Source of the DNA: Flaccisagitta enflata
Lineage: Eukaryota > Chaetognatha > Sagittoidea > Aphragmophora
Reading direction: 5' to 3'
DNA: 64,000 bases
Assembly (NCBI GenBank): GCA_965153355.1
Contig: OZ231126.1
Span: forward strand, 50,344,001-50,408,000
A program made the position numbers and the translations under genes. The notes beneath the pieces were generated by a model, which had not been told where the DNA came from, did no database searches, and worked only from the letters and a program-made list of their open reading frames with translations. This document shows positions 45,345 to 55,545 of this stretch, one piece after another (the first letter of the stretch is position 1; every line of letters starts with the position of its first letter).

Positions 45345-45896
45345 TGTAAAGAACCGTAGAAAATACTGTCTCGTACCGTCGTCAGGATCTCGCCGTCCAC
45401 GCAACTTCCGATTGAAGACGCCACTTCCGGTATGAGCACGCCATCGCTACGCCAATCACGCCGATAACGTCACTTCCGGTGGCGCTGATCCCATCGTCAG
45501 TCTGTGGATGCTATCTCTAATAACTAGGTAAGAAAGTGTATTTAAACTATTATATACAGGGAGAGAAAGAAGGAGAAACAAGAGAGAGAGGGGGGAAAGG
45601 ATTGGTTAATATCTACAACTAACTAGCTAGTGTGTATCATCAATAACTACCTCAATCAATTCAATCAATTGTCAACAAATATAGCCAAGTACACTCACCA
45701 CAGGTTCCACTGTAATCCCCAAAGTGCTTCCAGGTTGAATTGCTTGTTAAAATACACTGATTAACTGAAAGAAAGAATGCATCCAGATAATCAAATATAT
45801 CATCACAAGCAAATGAATAGCAACGCCAACAAAAAGACAATGAAATTGATCGCAATACAAAGGCGCCAAATGCCAAAATATCAACGATATTCCACA
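45345..45896 (-). mobile_element. 3' LTR of BEL/Pao retrotransposon
   Basis: 552 bp, reading TGTGGAATATCG ... TTCTTTACA in the sense strand (TG...CA ends). It differs from the other LTR by three substitutions and one 2-bp GA indel. A polypurine tract (AACGGGGGGAC) lies just inside the element at 45897-45907. It holds an exon-like 66-bp segment with splice consensus (45699-45764) and two ACCGGAAGTG words. Confidence 0.95.
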
Positions 45897-46025
45897 GTCC
45901 CCCCGTTGGAATCTCATTCCAACCTAGTCACACCGTCCCGCCTCAAAAAACAGAGGAAAGACCAAGAATCAAGTCACCTGAATGAGCGGACGAACGGACG
46001 GCGAAAGGTGCGGCGCGAGACGCGC

Positions 46026-47908
46026 CTAGCGACGCGAAGGCGCCGCGCCACGCTGTCCTGGTGGCTGTGGGTCGCGCTGTGCGTCAGGATCGGCGGCAGG
46101 CGGTCGTTGCTGACGCTGCTGCTGCTGATGCCCATGACGCTGACCGCGTCCGTGGTGTCGAGGGCGGGAAGCGGATGGCGACGATGTGGCAACGGGTGCC
46201 ATCGCCTCCGATGCCGCAGTTCGCCCTAGCAAACACACCCCGCGAAAAAAATCCTCAAAGCTCGACGGGGGTGTGGAGAACGACGCGTTGAGGAGGAAGG
46301 GCGTCGCCTCCCTATACCGCCGCGACAAGTCCTCATCATTCAAAGACTGGTTCGGCCGAAAACCGCCGTGGTTGCGGCGCCAGCCTCCACGGCCGCCGCC
46401 ATTACCACGGCCAGTTCCACGGCCAGCTTGCCGATGATGGTTTTGAGGGTTGGGGGACGGCGCCGGTGGGGGGATGGATGAGTCTGCCGCCGAAGCGGCA
46501 GCCATCGCCTTCCCCCCCTCCGAATGCTTCCCCTTTCCCTTCTTAGAAGAGGATGAAGAAGACGACGTCGGTGGGTCGGCCTTTGGAGTAACTACAGGAG
46601 CACCCCCGGCAGCACCCTCCTCCTCCTGCTTCTTCTTCTTCTTTGAGGGCTTCTCCCTCTCCTTCCTTTCCTTCGCCTTCTCTTTCATCTCCCTTTCCAT
46701 CTCCTCCATCTCCCGCTGCATCTCTTCCAGCTTTTCCTTCTTCTCCCGCTCCACCTCTGCCTTTACCTCGTCCATCTGCTTCCTCTTCTCCTCAATCTTC
46801 TCTTTCAGCCCATCTCTCTCCTCCTTATACTCCAACTGTCTCTTCCTCCTATTCTCTCTAAACTTCAGGTTCTTCTTCCTCTGCCTCTCCTGCTTCTTCG
46901 TCCACTCTCCCCGCCCCTCCTCCTCTTCTTCCTCGACTTCTCCCCCCTCTCCCTGCCTTCGCACCACCACGTCGCCCACTTCCAAGTCCCTCGGCTCCGG
47001 CCCCACATCCGCCACTGCCCCTGCACCTCGCCACTCAGGAAGGAGAGGGCACCCCCACAATTGATTGGGCATCCTCACTGCCCTCTCAGGCCCCACGTCA
47101 CCCTTCGAGTTCCACTTCATGTCTCTCTTCCTCCACTTGTCCATCTCCGCCGTCAACAAACCATCCAACTCCGCAATCCTCAGCTTCCCCTTCCTCTTCT
47201 TTGCGTCCTCCGTCACCGCCTCCTTAAACCCCACCACCACCTCCGTCTCCTCCATCGCCGAGTCGCCGCGCAAACACGGCCACCGCGGCGGCTCCCTCGT
47301 CTCCGGCTCCCACAGCCCGTACGCCGTACACACCCCCGGCTTCTTCGCATATCTCCTCATCGCCATCTTCACCTGCCCCTGGCTACACCACAACAACACT
47401 GAAAGGTGACGCAGGCGAGAGCACATCGCGTGGCCGATTTTGTAAATGTCGAAGGCGTCTTCGACCAGGACCCAGTCCATCTTGCCATCGACTTTAATCA
47501 GTTGGGCCACGAAGACATTGGGGTAGCGCTTCGGACCGATGTGGAAGAATACCAAGGCCGCCAAATTGGAGGCCATAATATCCCTCTGCGCTTCGGTCGA
47601 GTACTGCCACTCGTCAAATTCTTCCGTCAAGGCGTTGGAACCTCTACACATCCGGAAGGATCCCACCATATCTGCTACTTCCGTCCTACTCTTCTTCTTC
47701 CTCTCCTTGCCTTCTCCACCGCCACCGCCACCTGCGGACCCCCTGGCAACACCAAATCCTTATTCCTATATTCTACCGGCACCTCCTCCGACTCCACCCT
47801 CCTCGGCGCCATCGCCTCGTCCTCCATCTGCACCAAATCAAACTCGTAGCCTCCTCCGAGCCCCTCCTCACACTCCTCTCCAGTCACACTGACATGGTGG
47901 GATGACAT
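46026..47908 (-). CDS. BEL/Pao extra ORF (ORF3) after integrase: coiled coil and RGG-like tract
   Basis: Sense to the element. A first part from ATG 47908 (MSSHHVSVTGEECEEG) runs to about 47680, then a one-base shift in a purine run leads into the 547-residue frame that ends at 46026. The order is a globular N-terminal part (WQYSTEAQRDIM, YPNVFVAQLIKVDGKMDWVL), a long Lys/Glu coiled coil (46600-46900), poly-Ser, then RGTGRGNGGGRGGWRRN and a Gln/Pro-rich basic tail. No signal peptide or transmembrane segment is seen, so it is not an ordinary envelope. RGG tracts usually bind RNA. I recognise no family. The opposite strand is also open here but has less natural composition. Confidence 0.65.
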
Positions 47909-48166
47909 TCTCTCCGGATGGTATAGTCCACAACGACTGACAACTGTATTGTTGATAACGTTTTTGATCGTGTTGACAATTGTTATAGAATCTTTCCTAT
48001 GATACTTCAAACAAAGGGGCAAAAATTCAATCACAATTTTAACACAGCATGGCAAAAACATGGGGACTGGGACGGGTTGGGGGGGCACGAGGGAAACACA
48101 CCTAAGGAGAAAGGGGCAAAAATAACAAAATATCAGATGCCAATTGAAGCAATATACTCGGCATAG

Positions 48167-49418
48167 TCACGCCGACAAACATGCCGGGTCAAGTTCCAAT
48201 CGGACTACTTTGCTCCTACAACGTGTGAATTTCTTCCCATTCGCCATTTTCACAACCACAGTCCGCACGACGTCGTCCCCATCGACCTCTGTGATGACGC
48301 CGGTGCGCCAATCTCCTCGTCGACACTGATCATCCACCAAGAGAACGACGTCGTCAACTTTCAAGTCTTTCTCCACCCTGCGCCATTTTGGTCGCGCCTG
48401 CAAGGCCGAGACATAGTCTCTTTTCCACCTTCTCCAAAAAGCATCGGCAATCGCGCGTGATTGGCGCCAAGTATAACGAAGTGCTTCTGCATCTGGAGGT
48501 GAGGGGGGCACAAGGTCACAACCGGAAGACGCGTATACTCCAGGGCAAAGAAAGTCTATCGGCCGCAGAGCCTGGATCCCCGGCTCATCACCCACGTAGG
48601 TAATCGGCCGTGAATTCATGGCCAGCTCTGTCTGAGCCAATACTGTTGCAAAAGTCTCGATGTGGAGATTGTCCTGGTTCAACACGAACGCCAAATGTTT
48701 TTTTGCAGATTGAACCAAGCGCTCCCACACTCCACCTCGATGTGGTGCAACAGGCGGGTTAAAGGTCCATTGTATACCCGTCAGCCTCAACTCGGGTTTT
48801 GCGGACAAATTCCATGTCTCCATTTCCGCGCGCAGTTCTTTGTCGGACGCGGTGAAGTTGGTGCCATTGTCCGAATACAAATGGCGAATCGCGGGGCGGC
48901 GAGCTTGGAACCGCAAGAGGGCGTCGATGAAGCAAGAGGCGCTCATGGATCTCAATATCTCGAAATGTACCGCGCGGCACGCAAGGCAGGTAAAAAGCGC
49001 GACGTACACTTTATGAGATGCTCTCCCGGCGATTTTGCAAGAAGCAGGTCCAAAAATATCCACCCCCGTGTTTTCGAAGGGCAAACACTTTTTAGTCCTC
49101 ACTTCCGGTAGTGGTGCCATCAGCTGACTTTCTGGGCGTTTGAATTGTTTTTGACACTCCACACACGCGCACGACGCGCGTCACAGACCGGCGTCCTTTC
49201 GTGATCCAAAAGCGGCGTCGTGATTCACCCAGTACTTGTTCCACGCCGGCGTGCAATTGACGGAAGTGGATTGACCGGATCAAGCATGCGACGGCCTCGC
49301 CATCGTGTGGGAGTATCATTGGATTTTTAGCGTCAAAGTCCAATTCCTCATCACGCTGGAGTCGTCCTCTGCATCGTAGCAAACCGGCGTCGTCAATGAA
49401 GGGGCAGAGCTCCGCCAA
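48167..49418 (-). CDS. BEL/Pao integrase with zinc-binding N-terminus and DUF5641-like tail
   Basis: 49418-49170 gives the linker and HHCC-type region (LLRCRGRLQRDEE, HFRQLHAGVEQVL). After a frame shift near 49170 comes ECQKQFKRPES and the catalytic core, with Asp in GVDIFGP, Asp in YSDNGTNF and Glu in GGVWERL, the D,D-35-E pattern. The C-terminal part (WRRWKRDYVSALQARPKW, DDVVLLVDD) matches the tail found in BEL/Pao polyproteins. The frame shift and the stop before it make this copy unlikely to yield a whole Pol. Confidence 0.85.
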
Positions 49419-49538
49419 AGGCGATTTTGCGGCGACCTTTTTTCTCCAACCGGATCACATTGCCACAGGGACCTGATTTCCGCGTGGAAGGCTTGGGATT
49501 GAATGGCGCTGACGATCAAGTTTTCGGCGTCGGCCAAT

Positions 49539-51182
49539 TCAACGCCAGTGGGCGCCGCAACTTTGTCGGCGTCGATTGCGGACGATGCACTCCATGATCG
49601 TGCGTTTCAGCAATGCGATGCGCCTCAATTTCCCCGTCCACGTCGCCACCTTCTCGCTGACGCGAATTACCCATGATTGGGGCGGCGTTCTTTCCGGCGT
49701 CGCCGTCGTCGCGAGGATGTGAGCGGGAAATGGGCGTGTCACGATCTGCTTTTCCGGCCATTCGTCTTCGCCTTGCCAAAGATAATCCGGGCAGTTGTGG
49801 AATTTGCCCCAATTTGGATCTTGAGTGAGCATCCCTTTGGACGAGTAGTCGGCTGGGTTGAGGTGGGTTGGTACCCACCTCCACTCCTCGACTTTCGTAA
49901 GCGCCTGAATTTCAGAGAGACGATTTGCAAAGTAAACTTTGAACCTTGTTTCAGTATCATTTAATTGCTTAATTACACATTCTGAATCGGTCCAATTTAC
50001 ATAACCATCATAACTCCCTGTTTCTTCAATAATGGTGGCGCGCATCCTGGCCGCGAGGCGTGCCACCTGAAGCTCCAAGCGTGGCGTCGACTCCATGTGG
50101 CCCGCCTCCACATCCTTCAGCGGAACCACGTGAGATTTGGAGCAGACGATTGACACATGAATCTCGCCGTTTGGACCCTCGTAGCGGACGTTGTATACGG
50201 CTCCATACGCCCGTCCACTCGCGTCCAAATACCCGTGGAGGATCTTTTTGCCGTCTTGCGTTTCCGGCGTCGCCGTCCACCTCGTGATGCGGAATGACTC
50301 CAAGAATTTGAAGCTCGCCTGCCATTCCACAAACTCGTTGAGGGACACAGTTGGAATGTCTTTGCTGTCCCAACTTTCGACAACGCGCAATACTTTTTGC
50401 AGAATTAGCCTTGCCCAAATCACGAATGGCTCCAAAAAAACCAACGGGTCAAATATTGACGCTATTAGCTTGAGCATTTGTCTTTTGGTTTGCACATTCA
50501 ATTCGGCCTTTGATTTATCTGGCAAAAAGGAAAAAGCATGGCAGAAAAAAAGTATCAACAATTTCGTCAACAATTTCGTCGTATCATCAGTGGCGCCGGA
50601 TACATCCATTGGCGCCGCCGGCGCCGGATCCGTCATATCGCCTTCAAGGACTTCCGGGTGGCTTGATCTCCATTTGCATAGATTCATGCCGGCGTCCTCG
50701 AGGGCGGCCGTGATGCCTACGCGAAAGTCTTTCGCCACTTTGGTGTTGCGCAGTGATTTTATCATATCATCAATGTACATGTTCCTCATCACTGCTTGAA
50801 CCACGAGGGGGCCATACTCAGCCGAATGCTGTTCCACGTGGTGCTGCAGAGTGAAGATCGCTACACAATTTGATGATTTTGCACCGAAGACGTGACCAAG
50901 AAACTCATTTAGGTCGATTTCTTCCATTTTTTTGTCGCGAAACCAGTAATAACGGAAGAGTCCTGCGTCTTCTTCGGTGACATAGATCTCGTGGAAGTAG
51001 TCCTTAATGTCCGCGCCCACAGCGACGGGGCCTTCACACCGGAAGCGCATCAACACGCCTCTGATGTCGTTGGCAAGCTGTGGTCCGTCCAGGAGCTGGT
51101 CGTTAAGGCTTGATCCACCCACTGCTGCCTTACAATCATGGCAGATGCGGACTTGCCCGGGCTTGCCGGGTTTGTCCGCCAC
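49539..51182 (-). CDS. BEL/Pao reverse transcriptase and RNase H
   Basis: 547 residues open. RT motifs: SLNDQLLDGPQLANDIRGVL, ADIKDYFHEIYV and the catalytic YIDDM box. RNase H follows with GYLDASGRAYGAVY, the ESTPRLELQ block and WTDSECV. It ends in a frame shift at 49540. The same frame continues upstream beyond a TGA at 51207-51209, so the ATG at 51182 is not a natural start. Confidence 0.9.
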   Translation of the reverse strand: MADKPGKPGQVRICHDCKAAVGGSSLNDQLLDGPQLANDIRGVLMRFRCEGPVAVGADIKDYFHEIYVTEEDAGLFRYYWFRDKKMEEIDLNEFLGHVFGAKSSNCVAIFTLQHHVEQHSAEYGPLVVQAVMRNMYIDDMIKSLRNTKVAKDFRVGITAALEDAGMNLCKWRSSHPEVLEGDMTDPAPAAPMDVSGATDDTTKLLTKLLILFFCHAFSFLPDKSKAELNVQTKRQMLKLIASIFDPLVFLEPFVIWARLILQKVLRVVESWDSKDIPTVSLNEFVEWQASFKFLESFRITRWTATPETQDGKKILHGYLDASGRAYGAVYNVRYEGPNGEIHVSIVCSKSHVVPLKDVEAGHMESTPRLELQVARLAARMRATIIEETGSYDGYVNWTDSECVIKQLNDTETRFKVYFANRLSEIQALTKVEEWRWVPTHLNPADYSSKGMLTQDPNWGKFHNCPDYLWQGEDEWPEKQIVTRPFPAHILATTATPERTPPQSWVIRVSEKVATWTGKLRRIALLKRTIMECIVRNRRRQSCGAHWR

Positions 51183-51206
51183 ATGAATTGGAATTGTCCA
51201 TCTAGG

Positions 51207-51761
51207 TCAATCTGGCGGCATGTTGGCGTGCACATTTGGATCTATTTTCCTCACGCGCCCTTTTTCCCAGAATTTGGCCATAGTTTCGAATGTTATTCGG
51301 CGTCTTTCTGGGTCCCGCATTAATTGTTTTTTCAGACGAAATAAGCGGTCTAGGGCCATCGTTGGGGAATCCAAATCGTTTAGTGCATTGGCAGTTGCTT
51401 GTCTTCCGCCTTTATGAAGGACTGGAGTTCGGTAGTGTTCCGTTTTCGGATCCCACCTGATGCCTTCCTTCATTTGGCGGATGGCAAACTTATCACTGAG
51501 AGACATTTCTCGCTTATTTTCGTCCACTTTTTCAAATTCACCGGCATTTATTCTTTTTATGGTTTTTGCCAAATCTGAATCAATGCTGTGGAAGGAAGCA
51601 AAATTGCAAACAAAATATCGCGAGTCAGTGCTGTTTCTGGGGCCGATCAAACCGGCGCCAAGCGGCATGGAAATTCTCATGGGCAATCCCTCGGCGCCTT
51701 TGTCTCTCCGCCGATCCAGATTCGGGCGTGCTCCGCGCCGATTATTACGCCGATAGAGCAT
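51207..51761 (-). CDS. BEL/Pao linker between protease and RT
   Basis: Open from a frame shift near 51690 to the TGA at 51207. It contains EGLPMRISMPLGAG, NSTDSRYFVCNFA and a charged helical part (MALDRLFRLKKQLMRDPERR), matching the region before RT in BEL/Pao Pol. The ATG/TTG starts in this frame are not meaningful. Confidence 0.7.
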   Translation of the reverse strand: MLYRRNNRRGARPNLDRRRDKGAEGLPMRISMPLGAGLIGPRNSTDSRYFVCNFASFHSIDSDLAKTIKRINAGEFEKVDENKREMSLSDKFAIRQMKEGIRWDPKTEHYRTPVLHKGGRQATANALNDLDSPTMALDRLFRLKKQLMRDPERRRITFETMAKFWEKGRVRKIDPNVHANMPPD

Positions 51762-52114
51762 CCGTCGTCGCCATCTGGAAACGCAGGAAATTCCAGGTTG
51801 ACGAGATGCTCCATCCCAGCGGCATCCTCAGCGCGTGGTGGTCTGTCATCCTTCGATGCGATTATCTCCCCGAAGATGGCGTTGTTGAGAGTGATACTGT
51901 AGCCGTTGGTGCCTTCAATCACCACGTCTGCCACTTCCCTCTCTTCTTCTACCATCTTCTCGAGGGTGGTTATCGTCATCGTTGTTTTCCTCCCACTTAG
52001 TTTTAGCCTCTTACACAAGTCCTTCGACACGACGTGTCGGTTGGCGCCGCCATCCATCAATGCAAAAGTCTTAATTATTCTTTCACCGTTCGTTATGTAT
52101 AGCGGCAAGATCAA
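51677..52114 (-). CDS. BEL/Pao aspartic protease
   Basis: The active-site block reads FALMDGGANRHVV, where retropepsins usually have Asp-Ser/Thr-Gly; here the middle residue is Gly. The flap-side GVIIGAEHARIW is of the expected kind. The frame is the same as gag, separated only by a TGA at about 52177. It shifts near 51690 into the next Pol segment. Confidence 0.8.
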   Translation of the reverse strand: MILPLYITNGERIIKTFALMDGGANRHVVSKDLCKRLKLSGRKTTMTITTLEKMVEEEREVADVVIEGTNGYSITLNNAIFGEIIASKDDRPPRAEDAAGMEHLVNLEFPAFPDGDDGCSIGVIIGAEHARIWIGGETKAPRDCP

Positions 52115-52174
52115 CCTCCACGCTCCGTCGTCGCCGCCAACTTTGAAGACGGAGTTAGTCGAAGGCGCCTCATT

Positions 52175-54895
52175 TCACGCAGATTCGGATCCTTTTTCGC
52201 CGGCGTTTTTGTTATCATCAGTTTGTTTTCCCGCCGGGTTAGGTTCCGGATGCGCCAGAGGGTGATGGAAGCCGTTGCACTTGTCGCAAGTGATCGTCGA
52301 CGGACACGCCTTGGCGAGATGGCCTCCCTCGAGGCATCTGAAGCAGATGCCCAAGTTTTTATTGAATTTCCGGCGGTCCGACGCGTTCATCTCGCTGTAA
52401 GTGGGGCAGTTCGCTAAACCGTGTTTTCCGTCGCAACGAGGACAGAGGCCCGGCGTCGTTTTTGAAACCGGCGTCGGCATCGTATCCTTTTTTGCGGCGG
52501 CGTTGGCGGTCGTTGCGGAAATTTTGGCCGATGCGGCCGGTTTGTTTTGGTTGCCGTTGCGGTGGTATCCTGACAACAATTCAGAAATGGTTTGCTCTTC
52601 ATCAACAAATTCAAGAAAGTCAGCAAATTTCAAATCTGAACTGTTTTTCTTTCTGTACCTCACAACTTTCTTTGCCCACTTATCTTTTAGGAAGGGAAGC
52701 TTCTTCTCGACGATCGTCTTGATCACCAACTTGTTCTCGAAGTCGTCCGCCTTTTTGGTTTCGGCTGCGAACGAATGGACGCTCACCAACCGCGCGTAGA
52801 AATCGAGCATCCCGTTGTGATCTTTTTCGTCGATTGCTTTACCCTGCAGCACTTCGTCAAGCATCTCCAACGCGGTCTCTTGGCGCATCCCAAACTTTTT
52901 CGTCAACTTCTCCACCGCCTCGTTGACGGCCGACTCCGACTTCTTCAGCGTCTCCGCCTCGATCAGCTTGAAGGCTGATCCCTCAAACCAATGCTGCATC
53001 TCGTTTAGCATTTGCTTCTTGGATACGCGTGGGATCTCCATCGCCTCGTTGAAGATTTTCATGTGCTTTTCAAAGTCCATTCTTTTGGTAGTGCTTCCGG
53101 AGAACTTTTTGGCGGGTCTAGCTTCCTTCAGCTGGTGGATGGCCGTTTGCTTCAGCGCTGCCTCTAACTGTTGTCGCTGCAGTTGCAATATGCTCGTCAT
53201 TAACGTGTCTGAAACATTTGAAGCGTGGCTGCTCGCACTGCTGGAAGCTATCGACGGCGCCTTCGAACATGTTGATGATGATCTTGATACGATTGACGAG
53301 CGGCTGGGGCTTTTCAAACCTTGCGGATGTGCCGTTGCCGATGCATCCGTCTTTACCCCCAGCTTCTCGTCTTTCGTCCTGATCTCTCTCTTTGTTTTTT
53401 CTGGTTCTCCTGATTCCATTTTCTTTGGCTTCACTTCAACCAATTTTCGGAAAGGCATTGTCGGTGGTTTTTTGACCTCCTTCTTAACCTCTTTTTCCTT
53501 TTTTGGGTCTTTGGCGTACAGCTTCTTTTTTGACTTCCGCAGTGGATCCGGTAGCGATCTCTCTGGGATTGACGGCGTCTTTGCTTTCACCTCCTTTTTG
53601 GCCGTCGACGTCAGTCTCGACGTCACTCCGTTCACCCACGCGCTCGTCAATGCATCCGGAGTTTCGCCACCGAATGCTGCACCTGCGGCGGTCATCTCCA
53701 ATCCGGCGCCAGCATCCCTCGACTTTTCTCCCTCATCGGCGGCGCCACTTGCCGTCGACTGGTCGTCTTCGGCCGCTGTTATTAGATCCTGCAGATCTGC
53801 CGCATTTTTATCAATGTTGTCCAATTCTTTTTTGTGGAGGGTCTTGTCGAGGTCTTTTTGCCTTTGTATATCTTGGATTATGCTCTGATGGAAAGCAATA
53901 TCCGCGTCTGCTTGTGCGTCGTTGGATTTTATTCGCTCTTTTTCGGCTTCCCTTTTTCTCTGTCTGTCTTTCTCCACTTGTTGTGACATCACCGTCGACG
54001 TTTTACTCCTCTGAGATCCCTTTTTTGACGACCTTGTCGAGTGTGTCGTCGACTTGGCTTTTCCCGCGTCGTCCTCGCGTTCAGGATCAGCATGTGGAGC
54101 AACGGAGGTGGTCACGCTTTGAGGTCTTTCGGCCTCTTTGTCTTTTTTGTTGGCCTCTTCCGCCTTCCGCCGTTCATCTTCAAATAATTGAAAACTGGGT
54201 GGAAGTGGCCGTGTTTTCGGCCGAGTGGAGTCTTTCGTTGTGGGCGCTGCCGCCGCCGCGGGGGGTGTCGCTGGAGGAGGAGGAGGAGGAGGATGTGACG
54301 GGGTTTGGCGTCTTTCCGGCGTCTGACTGCCGACCACGTTTCCGAGCGCTTTCTTTCCGGCAGTCACAGTCAACGATACTTTTTTCCTCAATGAGTTTAG
54401 CATCGACGCCGGTGGTGTATTCTTTGGAGGCGCCGATTCCTTCGTCACTTCCGGTCTCTCCTTTCCTTCCTCTTCGCCTTCACCTTTCCCGCTCGTCTTA
54501 CTTTCGTGCAGCAGCGATAATCTCCCCAACACTCCGACGTCTTCCGCCGGGTCGTCAACTGTTTCGTCGACGTCCCCTGCCGATTGCGTCTTGAAGTGAG
54601 ATTCGAGCGTTATTTTGTACCGAACCATGTCTTGCATCAATTGTCCGGCCATTTCCTTGGTGTTGGGCTCGTCCTCAATTTTGCAAGCATTGTATTCGTC
54701 TAATCGTTTCTCGTAGAGGTCGCAGAAGGAGTTGCTCTTTGAGTTTAATTCAATTTGCGCTTCCTCCGACGGTGTTTTTGTCGCATGGTCGAGGGCAAGC
54801 GTCATCGAATTAAAGCTTTTCTCCAATTCTCGCCTCACGTGTGAAATGATGCGTAGGTCCCATACAGTGGCTTCGATCGGTCTGATATTCGCCAT
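52175..54895 (-). CDS. BEL/Pao Gag, 906 residues
   Basis: ATG 54895 lies 95 bp after the 5' LTR. The N-terminal part is charged and coiled, with an Ala/Pro-rich linker. Residues about 595-760 match the DUF1759 capsid-type region of BEL/Pao Gag (FSGSTTKRMDFEKHMKIF, KKQMLNEMQHWFEGSA). Zinc knuckles lie at about 818-885 (CPRCDGKHGLANC, CFRCLEGGHLAKAC, CDKCNGFHHPLAH). It stops at a TGA directly before the protease frame; readthrough or a CGA-to-TGA change would both fit. Confidence 0.9.
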   Translation of the reverse strand: MANIRPIEATVWDLRIISHVRRELEKSFNSMTLALDHATKTPSEEAQIELNSKSNSFCDLYEKRLDEYNACKIEDEPNTKEMAGQLMQDMVRYKITLESHFKTQSAGDVDETVDDPAEDVGVLGRLSLLHESKTSGKGEGEEEGKERPEVTKESAPPKNTPPASMLNSLRKKVSLTVTAGKKALGNVVGSQTPERRQTPSHPPPPPPPATPPAAAAAPTTKDSTRPKTRPLPPSFQLFEDERRKAEEANKKDKEAERPQSVTTSVAPHADPEREDDAGKAKSTTHSTRSSKKGSQRSKTSTVMSQQVEKDRQRKREAEKERIKSNDAQADADIAFHQSIIQDIQRQKDLDKTLHKKELDNIDKNAADLQDLITAAEDDQSTASGAADEGEKSRDAGAGLEMTAAGAAFGGETPDALTSAWVNGVTSRLTSTAKKEVKAKTPSIPERSLPDPLRKSKKKLYAKDPKKEKEVKKEVKKPPTMPFRKLVEVKPKKMESGEPEKTKREIRTKDEKLGVKTDASATAHPQGLKSPSRSSIVSRSSSTCSKAPSIASSSASSHASNVSDTLMTSILQLQRQQLEAALKQTAIHQLKEARPAKKFSGSTTKRMDFEKHMKIFNEAMEIPRVSKKQMLNEMQHWFEGSAFKLIEAETLKKSESAVNEAVEKLTKKFGMRQETALEMLDEVLQGKAIDEKDHNGMLDFYARLVSVHSFAAETKKADDFENKLVIKTIVEKKLPFLKDKWAKKVVRYRKKNSSDLKFADFLEFVDEEQTISELLSGYHRNGNQNKPAASAKISATTANAAAKKDTMPTPVSKTTPGLCPRCDGKHGLANCPTYSEMNASDRRKFNKNLGICFRCLEGGHLAKACPSTITCDKCNGFHHPLAHPEPNPAGKQTDDNKNAGEKGSESA

Positions 54896-54990
54896 TGTAT
54901 CTGGTGTTACCTACGTGTTGTGCTCGTGTATAGTAGGGAGAAATGATATAGGGTTAGCAATTTTCACCAGCGGCTTTGGTGTTTAAATAC

Positions 54991-55540
54991 TGTAAAGAAC
55001 CGTAGAAAATACTGTCTCGTACCGTCGTCAGGATCTCGCCGTCCACGCAACTTCCGATTGAAGACGCCACTTCCGGTATGAGCACGCCATCGCTACGCCA
55101 ATCACGCCGATAACGTCACTTCCGGTGGCGCTGATCCCATCGTCAGTCTGTGGATGCTATCTCTAATAACTAGGTAAGAAAGTGTATTTAAACTATTATA
55201 TACAGGGAGAGAAAGAAGGAGAAACAAGAGAGAGGGGGGAAAAGATTGGTTAATACCTACAACTAACTAGCTAGTGTGTATCATCAATAACTACCTCAAT
55301 CAATTCAATCAATTGTCAACAAATATAGCCAAGTACACTCACCACAGGTTCCACTGTAATCCCCAAAGTGCTTCCAGGTTGAATTGCTTGTTAAAATACA
55401 CTGATTAACTGAAAGAAAGAATGCATCCAGATAATCAAATATATCATCACAAGCAAATGAATAGCAACGCCAACGAAAAGACAATGAAATTGATCGCAAT
55501 ACAAAGGCGCCAAATGCCAAAATATCAACGATATTCCACA
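54991..55540 (-). mobile_element. 5' LTR of BEL/Pao retrotransposon
   Basis: 550 bp, TG...CA ends, followed by TTACC at 55541-55545. The sense leader after it begins GTATTTAAACACC; a primer-binding site starting TGG 20 bases further in is possible but not assigned. It carries the same 66-bp exon-like segment (55343-55408) with GTGAGT donor. Confidence 0.95.
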
Positions 55541-55545
55541 TTACC

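Larger units (their letters stand above)
45345..55540 (-). mobile_element. Full-length BEL/Pao LTR retrotransposon, 10.2 kb
   Basis: Two nearly identical LTRs, a perfect 5-bp target duplication and coding order gag - protease - RT - RNase H - integrase identify a complete element on the minus strand. Low LTR divergence (about 0.5 %) points to a recent insertion. The coding region is nonetheless broken: in-frame TGA at the gag/protease junction and before RT, and frame shifts near 51690, 49540, 49430 and 49170. The copy is probably non-autonomous, or the breaks are sequence errors. An extra ORF follows integrase. Confidence 0.95.

Noticed and set aside
45661-45876. Separate small protein gene in each LTR
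   Set aside because: The frame is part of the LTR itself and repeated in both; reported instead as a possible exon-like segment.
46450-47064. Plus-strand ORF opposite the BEL/Pao ORF3
   Set aside because: The minus-strand frame is longer, is sense to the element, and has normal coiled-coil and RGG composition; the plus frame is its shadow.
51207-52000. Plus-strand frames opposite gag and pol
   Set aside because: Shadow frames of the minus-strand element genes.
51177-52180. TGA as selenocysteine in the BEL/Pao frames
   Set aside because: No SECIS-like reason in this context; CpG decay or sequence error is simpler, and readthrough only a weak option for the gag-protease stop.
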